From Cristatella mucedo (taxonomy: Eukaryota > Bryozoa > Phylactolaemata > Cristatellidae): a stretch of DNA of 64,000 bases. Each line of letters begins with the position of its first letter. The first letter of the stretch is position 1. Below are positions 56,100 through 64,000 of the stretch, piece after piece. Location: contig WPIO01000009.1 in the NCBI GenBank assembly GCA_009760855.2, positions 553,501 to 617,500 of the forward strand, given 5' to 3'. The translations under genes were made by a program, and so were the position numbers. Below the pieces are notes generated by a model, which was not told the origin of the DNA, did not search any database, and was given only the letters and a program-made list of their open reading frames with translations.

Positions 56100-56545
56100 A
56101 GTGTTAATGACAAGCAAAGTATCGCGCTTGTGCAAGCATGCAAAAGTACACAAGAAGACACTCACGGCCCTACGGAACCCTTTTCGGTTATCTTATTGAG
56201 GAGTTAGCTGATTAAATAACGCCCTGGTCCATAGGGTGACACATAGAAGTGAGATCAGGAAGAAACCACTGGACGCTTCGTGACCTCAAATCTAATCGTA
56301 GGATAGATGGCTTGGTGAAAGTGGCCGGTAAACAAGCGCTCGTGTGTGTGTGCACAGGCCTACCGTTTTAGGCTCCAGTTATGCCTTCCTATAATCGGTT
56401 GCGAGCCCATACGGACGAATCGTTAACGCGAACCTTGGCATTCAAAGTTTTCTTAAAGAACTTATGTCAAGTTTTTTAGGGTGAATTCGGTGTTTTGTTG
56501 CTGTGAGCATAGACGCATGTGAATTCATGTGCTGCAATTTGGTTT
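56100..56545. other. Intergenic, nothing recognised
   Basis: Unique-looking sequence between an L2 tail and an L2-tailed SINE. Confidence 0.45.
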
Positions 56546-56549
56546 GGCC

Positions 56550-56690
56550 CGTGGTGTTTTGGCCCGTGGGTGCTCGCCCCGACCAAGGTCGTGGAATCGA
56601 GCCCTATGGCATTGTGTAGCGCCTAATCATAGATTAATTTCTCCTAAGGCGCTTTACAAATCAATTTTATAAAATATATATATATATAAA
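56550..56690 (+). repeat. tRNA-derived SINE with L2-like 3' tail, copy 3
   Basis: Head with GTTTTGGCCCGTGGGTGCTC and B-box-like TGGAATCGAGCCC, then GTAGCGCCTAATCATAGATT and TCCTAAGGCGCTTTACAAAT. The hairpin arms of the L2 tail are well kept. Confidence 0.72.
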
Positions 56691-56924
56691 TTAATTTAGC
56701 TGCGCAAGGGCGGTGAACCTAATTAGTGGTCATTCCTTGAGATCTAGGAATTCACTTTGAATTTTACTAGCTTCTGCAAAACCAACTGTCTGTTGGTCGA
56801 AAAAGTTTTAGCTTGTTGATCTGGAAACGAACATTGTCAAAAGAGAATTTAATATTATTTATTTTGTAATATCAAGGTTGACAAAATAAGGCGTTACCTG
56901 TGGTGCTCTCTTATCAGTAAAAGA

Positions 56925-56996
56925 AGGGGACACTGGGAGTTGAACCCAGGACCTCTTGATCTGCAGTCAAATGCTCTACCACTGAGCTATATCCCC
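56925..56996 (-). tRNA. tRNA-Cys (GCA)
   Basis: 72-nt cloverleaf: acceptor GGGGATA/TGTCCCC (one T-G pair), D-arm GCTCAGTGGTAGAGC, anticodon arm TTTGACTGCAGATCAAG with loop CTGCAGA and anticodon GCA, T-arm with GGTTCAACTCC. No intron. A TTCTTTT terminator follows directly. Very close to animal tRNA-Cys. The discriminator base appears as T. Confidence 0.95.
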
Positions 56997-57004
56997 CTTA
57001 ACGA

Positions 57005-58390
57005 TGAAATATTTTTGTTGGTTATATATTTTAAAATAATTAGAACGAGGACCGCCAGTTACCCTTGAGCCTTATGTATTCAACCCGCTTAACGATGCAA
57101 GCGGCATTTAGACCCTAGTACACATGGAATCATGATCTTAGTTCGTCATAATTTATAGCCATGTTTTGAACTTAAAGGCTATATTGAATACCAAGTTTAT
57201 TATTAATCGAATATATCAGTAATTAAATACTGTTGGAGCTTTGCCATTGTGAAACGCGACTCTGGAGCGACTTGATGTTTCTCGGTATGGCGCATCGCCG
57301 GCTCTGCCGCTGCCCCACCCCAGCCGCTGCCGTGGCCGCCGGCCCAGCTGACTCGGGCTGTTGCTAGAAATTATGACATCAAACGCTATGAGTCGGTCAT
57401 ATAATTACGGCGTACGGATGCTGGGTCTGTCAGGATTCTGACATATAGCTCATATAGGATGTATTCGCTAATGTGAGCGTAGCCTCACCCATTATGCAGT
57501 TCCACCCCTGCCGGACTCACGCCACTCCGCCCGGCCAACGGGCGCGCAGAGTACCGCCTCATAAGGCGCTGCAGTTGGTCTGTATCAGCTAAGTTGGATT
57601 TAATTGCAATGGGTCAGCTGTGTTCGCGTTAGCCGCTAGTCCTTCAGCAAGGAACTTTCTGCCTGTCCACCGCGCGTTAGCCGCTAGTCCTTCAGCAAGG
57701 AACTTTCTGCCCGTCCACCGGCCTGTGTGTGGACGCTATCCCCTTTCTCTCTCCCGTCCACTCTTTCTCTTCTCTCCACGTGTTCTAGAGCAGCTTACGC
57801 GACGGCTTCTACATCCTTATGCGCGCTCGCTCACTTGCGTTGCCTGCGTATGATACAATACAGCTGTCGTCATCAGTACCGCAACTCCCATTTGGGGGCT
57901 TCGTTCTTCGTCTCGCCGCCTTCGCGCGCCCGAGCCCCTACACTACTACGTCATTTTGAACATGCAGGCACGTGACGTAGCTCAGCCTATGCTGGTTATA
58001 TCTTTTTAATGTCTACGCGAGCAGCTGGAGCTCAGTGCTCGTAGCTATAGTGGTCTGTAGCCCGTTGCTGGTCGCGCACTTAGTATAACTGGGCAGTTTC
58101 GTCTAGTGAGACACGGCGATATGTTTTTACAGAGTAATACCAGCATATGCTGCTAAGCAATTACTAGCCCCGATGTGCATGCTATATTTGATTGGCCGGT
58201 ATCATAATATCTCTTGTGTATGTACTTAACATGCAGTTGTGCGTCTACATTAGCATACCTACAGTGCATGCAGCGGGATTGGGAGCCACAGTCCCTGTGG
58301 ATTTGCACACGCGATGGGCATCACATCACTTACTTCCTAACTGAGGAGACCTCTTTCATCGAACACCTTTCAGGCCGATAAAAAAAGTAA
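57005..58390. other. Intergenic, one short duplication
   Basis: Contains a 48-bp direct duplication (57626-57673 and 57674-57721). No other feature. Confidence 0.5.
57626..57721. repeat. 48-bp tandem duplication
   Basis: GCGTTAGCCGCTAGTCCTTC with the following sequence occurs twice at 48-bp spacing, nearly identical. Confidence 0.9.
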
Positions 58391-58392
58391 TT

Positions 58393-58552
58393 GTTAGCTG
58401 ATTCGATAGCCTCATTTATAGACCGAGAAGAGCCTTAGCGGCTATCAGTCTCGCTTGCAGTGGGCAATAAAAGGATTTGCCTGCAACAGGGCTGGAACCC
58501 ACGGCCTGCGTCGTGAAGTGGGAGCTCGTTACCGCTAGGAGGCTAAGACGCA
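58393..58552 (-). repeat. tRNA-derived SINE family A, best copy
   Basis: Minus strand: CTTAGCCTCCTAGCGGTAAC (A-box region), GGCCGTGGGTTCCAGCCC (B-box), then GCAGGCAAATCCTTTATTGC, AGCCGCTAAGGCTCTTCTCG and GAGGCTATCGAATCAGC. Confidence 0.8.
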
Positions 58553-58979
58553 GGACTAGAAGTGCTGCCAGTGGAGACCGCTTCGCCAGCCAGAGTGATA
58601 TAGGCAGGCCGATGCAGTCTGCAGCCAATCTGCTGTGCTGGCTGCAGTTTACCGAATGCATCTTACTCCGACGTATAGGTAATGGCTCTTCTACGGCAGT
58701 TATAAATGTGGCTGTTGAATCAGCTACATTCTGCTGCTACCCCGTACTAGATATTCAGGATATGCGTTGTTTTGCACCGGCATTGTACATACTTTAATTG
58801 GACAATATGCATCGCAATCTGTGAGTGTTCATTGATGGTTTCCTTTAAGACTTTACGGTGAAAGATACTAGCCTAATATTTGTGGGCCAGCTGTCCAGTG
58901 TCACCCTCTCTGTTCAAGACCTCACACTCCAGATTTGCTCATCTAGCATCACGAGAGACTGCACTGGTGTCACTCCACT

Positions 58980-59280
58980 GACATCTGCCTGTAATGTGGG
59001 CATGCTTTTCTAAAACGTCTTGTCATTTGATGACCACAGCCTCTACTGTCAAGTCGTCTTTGTGACATTGTGTCTAGATTACTGCAATTACCTTTATTCA
59101 GTACTCCATGCTTGTGCCCATCATTGGCTGGAGCCGGCGCTAAACTCAAAGACAGCTCATCCGGCCTCTCGTCAACAGCATAGCTACCATGCGACATCAC
59201 TTTACAACATTACTTGTCATCTCGCCTGGGTGTCAATGGCACTGCATTGCAATGGTTCAGATCATATCTCAGCCAATGAT
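58980..59280 (+). mobile_element. Degraded L2 RT fragments
   Basis: LCLDYCNYLYSVLHAC (about 59070-59115) resembles the [16 protein letters not shown] block. [18 protein letters not shown] (about 59218-59273) resembles the [15 protein letters not shown] block. The order is reversed relative to the intact ORF, so two insertions or a rearrangement are involved. Confidence 0.6.
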
Positions 59281-60020
59281 GCCAATGCCCCGGCAATTTG
59301 CCTGGCCAGCCAATCGAGCCGAGTCTGCACAATTGGTCTCTCACATAAAAACAGTAGGGAAGAACTATGCTATATTGCTGCATATACTCGGCAAGCAGGC
59401 ACGGCCCAGAGTTCACGGGCGCAAGAGCCGAGCGATACCGTGTGCAAGCTTGTGTTGGGGGGGGGCACTAAGCCACGACCACAGCTACAACGACTGTTTG
59501 CTCAGCCGAACTTTGAGACCGGACCGGCAGTAAGCCCGGTGCTGCTGCCCCCTCCCCGGTGATCGCTGGCTTCAGCTGGCCATTGGCAACTTTGGCCACA
59601 ACAGAATCGGCATGTAGCAGCACCATCCTAGCTGCCAGGTTGTACTTGCTGTTGTTTCATGAGCGCTTCGAGGTGTTGCTTATATTCAAGGCAGCTCTTC
59701 GATGGAATGTCTGCTGTTGACAGGTTCAATTAACAGTAGAAGCAGCCCAGATCTGCTTGTTATCATAACCTGGGCAGCTGACTACATTTCAAAAGCTGAA
59801 TTCCAGTCAAGGAACTAACTATGAAAAACCGGACGCCGGCAGCAATGCAGATCTTGTAGCTTTCGTCACACTAGGCTTAACTGTACGTCATTGCCAGGTT
59901 GAAGTGGGTAGATAGCTGCTATGTTTGTTCTTTGTTTATATAAATGTGGCTATTGAATCGACTACCCCTTGCTGAACTTAATTTATGGTCTCTGTGTATA
60001 GCAGCTAGACAATTCGAAAT
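59281..60020. other. Intergenic, nothing recognised
   Basis: A GC-rich frame at 59020-59562 overlaps the L2 remnants. Downstream of them it shows no family resemblance. Confidence 0.4.
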
Positions 60021-60024
60021 CCTC

Positions 60025-60770
60025 TTAATAATAATACTAATAATAAATGTGTATTGCACCGTAAGCAAACTAAATTTATAAATAGGCACTTCACTTATGC
60101 ACGAAAGAAAGCATGGCAGTTGGTTAGGAATAACATGCACAACGGTAGCACATAAAGGACAATTAACATGGACCCTACAAATGCTCCGAGGAACAGGTGC
60201 GTTTTGTAGCTTTTCTTATGTGAAGTCACGAAATTTTGTGACGTCAGTTGGGAATGAGCTCATTTGTTTGGAGCATACGAACTGCATGCATCGTAATCCA
60301 CAGAACCTGAGCTTGGTTAAAGGCACAACTAAGCGACTTGAGTCGGGAGTGGATGGTATGATGGGAAGCCTCAGTAGGACATTTCTCAGCTGTGCATTTG
60401 AGAGTGGGAGAATGAAGAGACCTAGAAGGGAGTGATAGAACCTCGAGGTCGATTCACTGTTAGCCAGGGAGCCAGTGCAGGTAGGTGAGAAATGCCTGTA
60501 CTTCGGCAGCTGTGACGTTCACGGCAAACAGGCCTAGCTGTAGTTTTGCACCAACTGTAAGCATCTTATTGCACAGGCAGGAAGACCTGTTGGTGGTGAG
60601 TAACCAAAGTCTAGACAGGATGTCACAAGCATATCCACGGACCAGCTTGCCTGTGGAGTCAACTAGGCAGGCCCGAATTTTCGCAGCTGTAGGTGAAAAT
60701 AGGCATATTTAACCGAGTGAAAGGATCAGGACACTAAGATTGGGTGCCGATGCTGCAGGAGATTTTAGTG
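60025..60770 (-). mobile_element. L2 fragment (3' end and RT C-terminal third)
   Basis: AATAATACTAATAATAAATG tail, then sequence collinear with 31360-32000 (AGAGACCTAGAAGGGAGTGA, GGAGCCAGTGCAGGTAGGTG, GGCAAACAGGCCTAGCTG). Many indels, an old copy. Confidence 0.82.
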
Positions 60771-61156
60771 ACACCGGACTACAGCAAACTGCAGCAATCG
60801 GCACAATCAGTGGCTGAGCAGGATGAATGGCCACGAGGTGGCTGCTGTATAGGCTGTGCTTACGCGTGCTTGCGCTTCAGCGTCTTAATGCTGGCCAGTG
60901 CTGCCGAGTAATGCACATAGCCTCCACACGCATAGGTCTCCACTCGAGTTCCAGACAGTTCATGGCCGCAGAGCATCAGCAAGTGTGGCCCAGTGCAGCA
61001 CTCAGCATACCGCCATGCTGGAAGAGATGCTACATCTATTCGCTAGACCATATACATGCTCATTTGCCTCGATATAAAGGTTGTATTGAATTACTTATAT
61101 TCACCAAACTTACTTAACAAGCACACTCACTCACGCTCATGCGCACACATGCACAT

Positions 61157-61158
<2 letters not shown>

Positions 61159-61222
<64 letters not shown>
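61159..61222. repeat. (AC)n microsatellite
   Basis: About 30 near-uninterrupted AC units. Confidence 0.96.
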
Positions 61223-61227
<5 letters not shown>

Positions 61228-61589
61228 CTTGTATATAGAAGTCTAGAAAGGCAATATCGATATGTGGGGGCTATAGACAATTTGAGGCATAGGAGGCATG
61301 CGTTGAGAGCTACTGTAATTCATGCCTCAAGATAGCACTTCCTTCAAAAAGTCGTTTGGCCAATTTCACTGAAAAACAGCTGTAATACTACTGACGAATT
61401 GATGCTTCTCGAAATACTTCCCATTAGCCACCGAAGACAAGATACCGTACAAGTATGTCGGCTATGGAGATTACAAACGATCCCACCGTCGTCCGGTCTG
61501 GTCAGCAGTCGTGTTTATTTGATTGTCTAGCTGTACAAGACAGCAATGGAAACTTGATCTGGCACCCTGGGCTGCGGCTACGTTTAGCT

Positions 61590-61710
61590 GGACGTTACCG
61601 AAAGCCGTCCAGGCCTTTAACAAAATTGTGCTCAGAAATACTCGCCAGTTTTACACCCGCTTAGTTCTTGTGGCTTCGTGAGGTTACAGTCGGATATACA
61701 TTATGTTTTC
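61590..61710 (+). repeat. Unclassified dispersed repeat, copy B
   Basis: Counterpart of 27290-27410. Shared core TTAGTTCTTGTGGCTTCGTG with GAGGTTACAG and GATATACATTATG. Confidence 0.6.
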
Positions 61711-62588
61711 GTTACTAACTCGCGGCAGACCAGTCGACTTCACTAATCACTGTGGCCGATAATAGCTATGCCACAATGTCACTAGACACCGTGTAACTTA
61801 CTGTTAGTGAAGGTTATCGATAGTGTTCCTACGAGGAAGGCCTTCGCAGCAAGGCCTGCGTTAAACGTTCTTGCTGAATACACGCCGGAGCGCCGAGTAT
61901 TCCACCACTTGCGGCTCAAAAGATCTTTTGTTTCGTCACAGCAGTGGTACCAGAGCTGCGGCACTACGTGGCGGTAGTGGGCGAAACGCCTAGATTTTCA
62001 AGAGCCGCTCTCGCTACGCCCGGCGCTGGGCTGAACCAACGAGAGCACGACGTTGTGCATAACCACTTGCGCGTTACGATCATTTGGCGGTACTTCGAAA
62101 TGACAGCTGAGCCAGTGCGCCCTGTCGGCCCTTCCCCCCCACCACCGCAGGCATAGTCCTCCCAAGCGCTCGCGGGCGACTCGACCGCGCCGCGTAACGG
62201 GATAGTGCAGTGTATGCGTTAAGCCCGATGCAGACAGAACGACCTGTGAGAGCGCCAAACTGCTGGCAGAGCTGCCGTGCGGTTGCGAGCTTTATTGTTG
62301 AGAATAAATCGGTCGCCTTCGTCGGTCGGCCGACGGCAAAAGCCGCGGCGAAACGCAATATGTATTCTGGTCGGCCTAGCTCTAGAGTGCCATACGAAAA
62401 AGTAAGCTATCATATCCCGTTAATACAACGGGAAAAAATGCTAATACCATTTAGCATGCACGGGAACTATCACGTCACGACCTCCAGCCGCTGCGTCGGT
62501 AAAGGAAAACCACGCCGTAACGAGGGCAGGGTCACAATGACGACCTTGAAATCAGAACGAGGTCGCTACCGGTCGGCAGACCGAGGAC
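61711..62588. other. HSP90 distal upstream region, nothing assigned
   Basis: CpG-richer than average, with open frames lacking family resemblance (62210-62605). May contain distal promoter parts. Confidence 0.35.
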
Positions 62589-62598
62589 GTTCTAGAAC
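62589..62598 (+). promoter_or_regulatory. Putative distal heat-shock element
   Basis: gTTCTAGAAc, two inverted nGAAn units, about 280 bp upstream of the expected HSP90 start site. A single pair is weak evidence by itself. Confidence 0.45.
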
Positions 62599-62798
62599 AG
62601 CCTAGTCGAACCGCTTAACCGTTGTGCACATGAACATCCTTTCAAGTAGTGCACTCATTGCTGAGCGCTATGCAAAGAATTAGCATAATATTTTCACAAA
62701 TTATGAAATAAATATTACAAAAGACTATAAGGAACGCATTAGATGGCTTAAAATCTTAATCTGAAGTGCGGATAAGACTCGCGTACTGATATACACCG

Positions 62799-62830
62799 GT
62801 TCCGGAACCGAGTGCCTTCTGGAGTGTTCT
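62799..62830 (+). promoter_or_regulatory. Heat-shock element cluster upstream of HSP90
   Basis: gTTCCGGAAc (62799-62808) is followed by a three-unit element cTTCt-gGAGt-gTTCt (62816-62830), with one mismatch in the middle unit. It lies 17 bp before the TATA box, the usual place for HSF binding sites of heat-inducible genes. Confidence 0.7.
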
Positions 62831-62846
62831 GCCGGTTAGCCGGTAT

Positions 62847-62854
62847 TATATAAA
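62847..62854 (+). promoter_or_regulatory. TATA box of HSP90
   Basis: TATATAAA. The transcription start is expected roughly 25-30 bp downstream, near 62875. Confidence 0.75.
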
Positions 62855-62874
62855 CCGGCTGGCTCCTCGTGCTT

Positions 62875-62919
62875 CATTCATTCACTGCCCCTGACAGATC
62901 TTGTTGCTGCTAGAGCAAG
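62875..62919 (+). other. HSP90: HSP90 noncoding exon 1 (predicted)
   Basis: From the expected start site to a strong donor AAG/GTAGGT at 62920. The intron 62920-63051 ends GCTGTAG exactly before the ATG. A 5' UTR intron ending close to the start codon is common in animal Hsp90 genes. The 5' end is estimated. Confidence 0.65.
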
Positions 62920-63051
62920 GTAGGTGCAGAAGATTTCCATTTGCGATAGTATGTGCGTGTGATTCTACTGTATGTTTAGCTTGTATAGCTTGCTTTGCTT
63001 TGCTTGGGTTCCAGCCCATTTTTATGGACTCAAATACTTGTAATGCTGTAG

Positions 63052-63396
63052 ATGGCTGACCAAGTGGTCGAGGATGTCGAGACCTTCGCCTTCCAAGCTG
63101 AGATTGCCCAGCTACTCAGCTTGATCATCAACACCTTCTATTCGAACAAAGAGGTATTCCTTCGAGAGCTGATATCCAATGCATCTGATGCCTTGGACAA
63201 GATACGGTACGAGTCGCTCACAGACCCGTCGAAGTTGGACAGCGGCCGTGACCTGTACATCAAAATTATCCCCAACAAGGCTGAGAAGACGCTTACGATC
63301 ATTGATACTGGTATCGGTATGACTAAGGCTGACCTGGTGAACAACCTCGGTACAATTGCCAAGTCCGGTACGAAGGCATTCATGGAGGCCCTGAAG
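63052..63396 (+). CDS. HSP90: HSP90 coding exon 1
   Basis: Residues 1-115, from [20 protein letters not shown] to KAFMEALK. Donor GTAACT, phase 0. Holds the N-box and lid-start motifs of the ATPase. Confidence 0.97.
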
Positions 63397-64000
63397 GTAA
63401 CTAAAGAGGCTATCCTTAGCTAAAGAGATTGTTTAGCTTGTGATGATACGCATTACATGATAGGAATTGCCGTCTGACAACCCGGATGACTCGTGTGCTA
63501 CTGATGCCATGTCCATATGGGCACCGCCGGGCGAAACTTCTCGAATATGCACTGCTTTGGCCTCTTGTTATAGGCCGGAGCTGACATATCGATGATCGGT
63601 CAGTTTGGTGTCGGCTTTTATTCTGCCTACTTGGTTGCTGACAGTGTAGTTGTCCACTCCAAGCATAATGATGATGAACAGTACATATGGGAGTCAGCAG
63701 CCGGTGGTTCCTTCACCGTCCGAGCAGACCACGGTGAGTAAGAACTGTTTTGCTTTCAATTTGTCCTTTCAATTGTTTGTGATGAACATCTTCTCCAACA
63801 TTCGCGGTTTCCAACTCGAAACGCCTCGTGGCGGTGAATGTGGGCACTACTTCCTTGGATGTCTGATACTTGTCGATGTTAACCTCTTGTGGGCGGTTCA
63901 ATCCAACGTTCCATTGACCATGTGTGTTGATTGCAGGCGAGCCTCTTGGACGTGGTACAAAGATCGTATTGTACATGAAAGAAGACCAAACTGAATATCT
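63052..64000 (+). CDS. HSP90: Cytosolic HSP90, 5' part (3 coding exons, cut by window end)
   Basis: ATP-dependent chaperone that matures kinases, steroid receptors and other clients. Coding exons 63052-63396, 63574-63733 and 63937-64000, phases 0 and 1. The N-terminal GHKL ATPase domain is intact: [14 protein letters not shown] with catalytic Glu39 and Mg-binding Asn43, DTGIGM at 85-90, [26 protein letters not shown] from 124, and [20 protein letters not shown] at the end. The short N terminus without signal peptide, and the absence of ER or mitochondrial features, mark the cytosolic form. The remaining roughly 530 residues lie right of the window. Confidence 0.97.
63574..63733 (+). CDS. HSP90: HSP90 coding exon 2
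   Basis: Residues 116-169. [20 protein letters not shown] then [20 protein letters not shown]. Acceptor TTATAG, phase 1 donor GTGAGT. Confidence 0.97.
63937..64000 (+). CDS. HSP90: HSP90 coding exon 3 (partial)
   Basis: Follows [29 protein letters not shown] then YL, running off the window. Confidence 0.96.

Overview
This is nuclear DNA from an animal. The genes carry many short, phase-consistent spliceosomal introns, and the window encodes an axonemal dynein, a tropomodulin and a cytosolic HSP90. It also holds L2-clade LINEs, tRNA-derived SINEs, a pogo/Tigger-type MITE and many microsatellites. The dynein implies motile cilia or flagella. The element content (L2 tails ending in ATT repeats, and a fossil of an ORF family common in invertebrate genomes) suggests an invertebrate, but I cannot fix the phylum from the window.

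Layout. Positions 9-22671 (minus strand) hold the 5' two-thirds of an axonemal dynein heavy chain of the DNAH6 type. I could place 38 consecutive coding exons with matching splice phases, about 2,474 codons, running from the start codon through the tail, linker, AAA1, AAA2 and AAA3 to the AAA4 P-loop. The rest of the gene lies left of the window. Positions 22672-37303 are intergenic and repeat-rich, including the best-preserved L2 reverse transcriptase copy (31128-32850, minus). Positions 37304-50138 (plus) hold a complete tropomodulin gene in eight recognised coding exons spread over 12.8 kb. Its introns contain L2 pieces, an L2-tailed SINE, a decayed mobile ORF and a MITE. Positions 50139-62800 are intergenic, with one intact tRNA-Cys(GCA) gene and many L2 and SINE fragments. 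Positions 62800-64000 (plus) hold the start of a heat-inducible-looking cytosolic HSP90 gene: heat-shock elements, TATA box, a 5' UTR intron ending directly at the ATG, and three coding exons, the last cut by the window end.

The three protein genes serve unrelated jobs (ciliary motility, actin pointed-end capping, chaperone), and nothing suggests a functional cluster. The most unusual structure is the DNAH6 intron at 9199-9559. It is a near-perfect threefold tandem array of a 121-bp unit, each unit carrying its own 5' and 3' splice site. Other notable points are two GC-AG introns in DNAH6, two tRNA-derived SINE families (one sharing the L2 3' tail), and a tropomodulin that seems to lack the usual second tropomyosin-binding segment. 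No computation was run. Splice sites and boundaries were read by eye, using phase agreement and recalled family sequences.
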